From the NCBI GenBank assembly GCA_026416065.1, contig JAOAFW010000423.1:1-6072 (forward strand): a stretch of DNA of 6,072 nucleotides, written 5' to 3'. Positions 4,620 through 6,072 of this stretch are shown in pieces. The notes beneath the pieces were generated by a model. The model was not told where the DNA came from. It searched no databases and saw only the letters and a program-made list of their open reading frames with translations. Both the position numbers and the translations under genes were made by a program. Position 1 is the first letter of the stretch; every line of letters begins with the position of its first letter. Source of the DNA: Fimbriimonadales bacterium. Lineage in GTDB: Bacteria > Armatimonadota > Fimbriimonadia > Fimbriimonadales > GBS-DC.

Positions 4620-5423
4620 ATGAACGCTCGTTCCAAAGCACGAGGTTTCACACTGATTGAGCTGCTGGTGGTGATTGCGATTATCGCGATTCTGGCGGCG
4701 ATTCTATTTCCTGTGTTTGCGCAAGCGCGCGAACGCGCTCGCGCCACGCAGTGTATCAGCAATCTGCGTCAATCGGCGACTGCTGTGCTGCTCTATGTTC
4801 AGGACTACGAAGACACTTTCCCCGTGAACCTGTACCTGCAGTTTACGCCGCAAGGTCCGTGTGTGTTCTCGTTCTATCAGGCGTTGGTACCCTACCAGAA
4901 AAACGGCGACATCATGCTTTGTCCATCCGATGGCAAGCGGGTCAGTCCTGCGCTGGCGTTTCAGGTGGCGGGGTTGCCGCCGATTTGCCCACCCGTGCTG
5001 CCTGAGTTCAGCTACACGCACAACTACGGGCTCATCGATTTTGGCTTGGACAATAACCTGTTTCCCAACACAGGACGCGCAGTGAAGCCGCTGGCACAGA
5101 TAGAGTATCCTGTGGAGACCGTCATGATTTACGATGGCTCGCTGGCGTTGCCGGGGGGCGCGTTCGGGCAGTTCGACACGCCGATTCAGGCGCGCCATTT
5201 CGGGTTCGTGAACGCCAACTATGTCGATGGGCACGCGAAGGCGGTGCGCACGCGCCCGCTGACCGATTCGAGCGGAACACATCGTTCGGGGCGCACGCTG
5301 GACAACCGCCACACAATCTTCGCGTGGACAGTCGCTGATGGCGGTCCGTACAACGGCAAGATTCAGTTTCGCGGTGTGCCCTACAAGGATGGCAGCGGTG
5401 TGTGGCGATTGCTGGACGAGTAG
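4620..5423 (+). CDS. Type IV pseudopilin-like protein, H-X9-DG (DUF1559-like) family
   Basis: A 267-residue exported protein processed by prepilin peptidase. From the ATG at 4620 the leader is MNARSKARG, cut before Phe10, followed by FTLIELLVV with the conserved Glu at mature position 5 and a hydrophobic helix to ~35. Then comes FPVFAQARERAR, a signature I associate with Armatimonadota. The globular part includes LCPSDG (~100-105) and the processing-associated H-X9-DG motif: His193, then nine residues, then Asp203-Gly204. Proteins of this type are numerous in Planctomycetota and Armatimonadota and mostly of unknown role in pseudopilus or surface assembly. Longer reads from TTG 4578 or ATG 4599 would lengthen the leader. 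The 4620 start has GGTGAT 4 nt upstream and gives a normal 9-residue leader. It diverges from the rhodopsin and precedes holB by 18 nt. Confidence 0.92.
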   Translation: MNARSKARGFTLIELLVVIAIIAILAAILFPVFAQARERARATQCISNLRQSATAVLLYVQDYEDTFPVNLYLQFTPQGPCVFSFYQALVPYQKNGDIMLCPSDGKRVSPALAFQVAGLPPICPPVLPEFSYTHNYGLIDFGLDNNLFPNTGRAVKPLAQIEYPVETVMIYDGSLALPGGAFGQFDTPIQARHFGFVNANYVDGHAKAVRTRPLTDSSGTHRSGRTLDNRHTIFAWTVADGGPYNGKIQFRGVPYKDGSGVWRLLDE

Positions 5424-5441
5424 CGGGTATGCTTATTCCGC

Positions 5442-6072
5442 GTGAAACCGCTGCGGTTTTCGGAGTTAGTACTGGAGCCAGAGAGTTTGCGGTGTGCGCT
5501 GGGACAGATGTTGCTGCGTCCCAGCCCCCCGCAGTCGCTCTTGATTGTGGGGATGGCAGGGCTGGGCAAGCGTACGCTCGCCCGCTCGCTCGCTGCCGCG
5601 TGGCTCTGTCCCGAACACACACAGCAGGGGCACTGCCAGACCTGCGCCGTGTGTCAGAAGTGGTCCGATGCGGGCGAGCATCCCGACCTGCGCGTGCTGA
5701 AGCCCGACCCCGACCAGATTAAAATCGACGCGGTGCGCGAGACGCGCAACTGGGCGAACTTCGCGCCTGCGGTCTCACCATTTCGGTTCGTAATCATAGA
5801 AGAGGCGAATCGGCTGAACCCCGCGGCGGCGAACGCGCTCTTAAAAACTTTAGAGGAGCCGCCCCCGCGCTACCATTTCATTCTCACCGCGCCCGCCAGC
5901 GACTTGCTGTTGCAGACGATTCTCTCGCGCTGTCGGATTGTGCGGCTGGGCGCCCTGACGACAGCGGGCGTGTATCAACATCTGAAGGGGCGATTCAACC
6001 TGCCCGAAGCGACGCTGCAAACCATCGCCGAATTCTCGGAAGGGGCGATCGGACGCGCGATTCGCTGGGCGG
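5442..6072 (+). CDS. holB: DNA polymerase III delta-prime subunit, N-terminal 210 residues (runs off window)
   Basis: Clamp-loader AAA+ subunit that, with delta and tau/gamma, opens and loads the sliding clamp at the replication fork. Visible features: Walker A-like GMAGLGKRT (37-45, the GKRTLA form often seen in delta-prime), a zinc module with C56, C65, C68 and C71 at the family's C-x8-C-x2-C-x2-C spacing, HPD at 80-82, Walker B-like VIIEEA (117-122, first acid Glu), NALLKTLEEPPP (131-142), and the SRC motif at 162-164 with the arginine finger. The C-terminal collar domain lies beyond the window. The start GTG at 5442 is the only likely one after the pseudopilin stop TAG, which lies in the same frame. 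No good SD is seen, so the gene may depend on coupling or a leaderless mRNA. A different-frame open stretch (5402-5722) is a shadow. Confidence 0.92.
   Translation, partial: MKPLRFSELVLEPESLRCALGQMLLRPSPPQSLLIVGMAGLGKRTLARSLAAAWLCPEHTQQGHCQTCAVCQKWSDAGEHPDLRVLKPDPDQIKIDAVRETRNWANFAPAVSPFRFVIIEEANRLNPAAANALLKTLEEPPPRYHFILTAPASDLLLQTILSRCRIVRLGALTTAGVYQHLKGRFNLPEATLQTIAEFSEGAIGRAIRWA

Noticed and set aside
4704..5312. 202-residue minus-strand open frame over the pseudopilin
   Set aside because: It is Arg-rich with no motif and is fully covered by the pseudopilin, which has a pilin leader and H-X9-DG motif.
5122..5622. 166-residue minus-strand open frame over the pseudopilin-holB junction
   Set aside because: It is Ser/Arg/Pro-rich and low in complexity, and it crosses two well-supported plus-strand genes.

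Overview
The window looks like a chromosomal piece of a moderately GC-rich bacterium, most likely an Armatimonadota member and possibly a thermophile. The lineage call rests on two habits I know from that phylum: a pseudopilin whose N-terminus reads FTLIELLVVIAIIAILAAIL followed by FPVFAQARERAR, and a secreted protein ending in a dockerin-like double Ca-binding motif of the DDADLL type. This is inference; no rRNA or other phylogenetic marker is complete here.

Layout, left to right. Positions 1-284 (minus) hold the N-terminal part of a secreted protein, with a strong extended -10 promoter and Shine-Dalgarno (SD) site. Diverging from it on plus are a WecG/TagA/CpsF-family glycosyltransferase (364-1116), a single-domain PD-(D/E)XK nuclease-like protein with two CxxC pairs (1161-1886), and a secreted dockerin-like protein with its own promoter (1949-2737). 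A long hairpin (2764-2808) separates this block from two minus-strand genes: a membrane-anchored DUF4230 protein (2873-3544) and a microbial rhodopsin (3724-4512), each with its own upstream gap. The rhodopsin ends in a clear intrinsic terminator. Diverging from the rhodopsin on plus are a type IV pseudopilin-like H-X9-DG protein (4620-5423) and, 18 nt later, the start of holB, the DNA polymerase III delta-prime subunit (5442 to the window end).

The most interesting part is the rhodopsin and its control region. The protein has the full set of a DTE-type light-driven outward proton pump: counterion D95, T99, proton donor E106, H60, D230 and retinal lysine K234. It has a leucine at the green-tuning position. 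It has phenylalanine where carotenoid-antenna xanthorhodopsins have glycine. Between it and the pseudopilin lies a perfect 14-bp palindrome, GTGA-N6-TCAC, a CRP/FNR-type operator almost exactly midway between the two start codons. No retinal or carotenoid synthesis gene lies in the window, so chromophore supply must come from elsewhere.

No tRNA, rRNA, CRISPR array, transposase or attachment site was seen. No stretch of more than 300 bases lacks a gene. Two genes that run off the window edges (1-284 minus and 5442-6072 plus) were recovered by direct translation.
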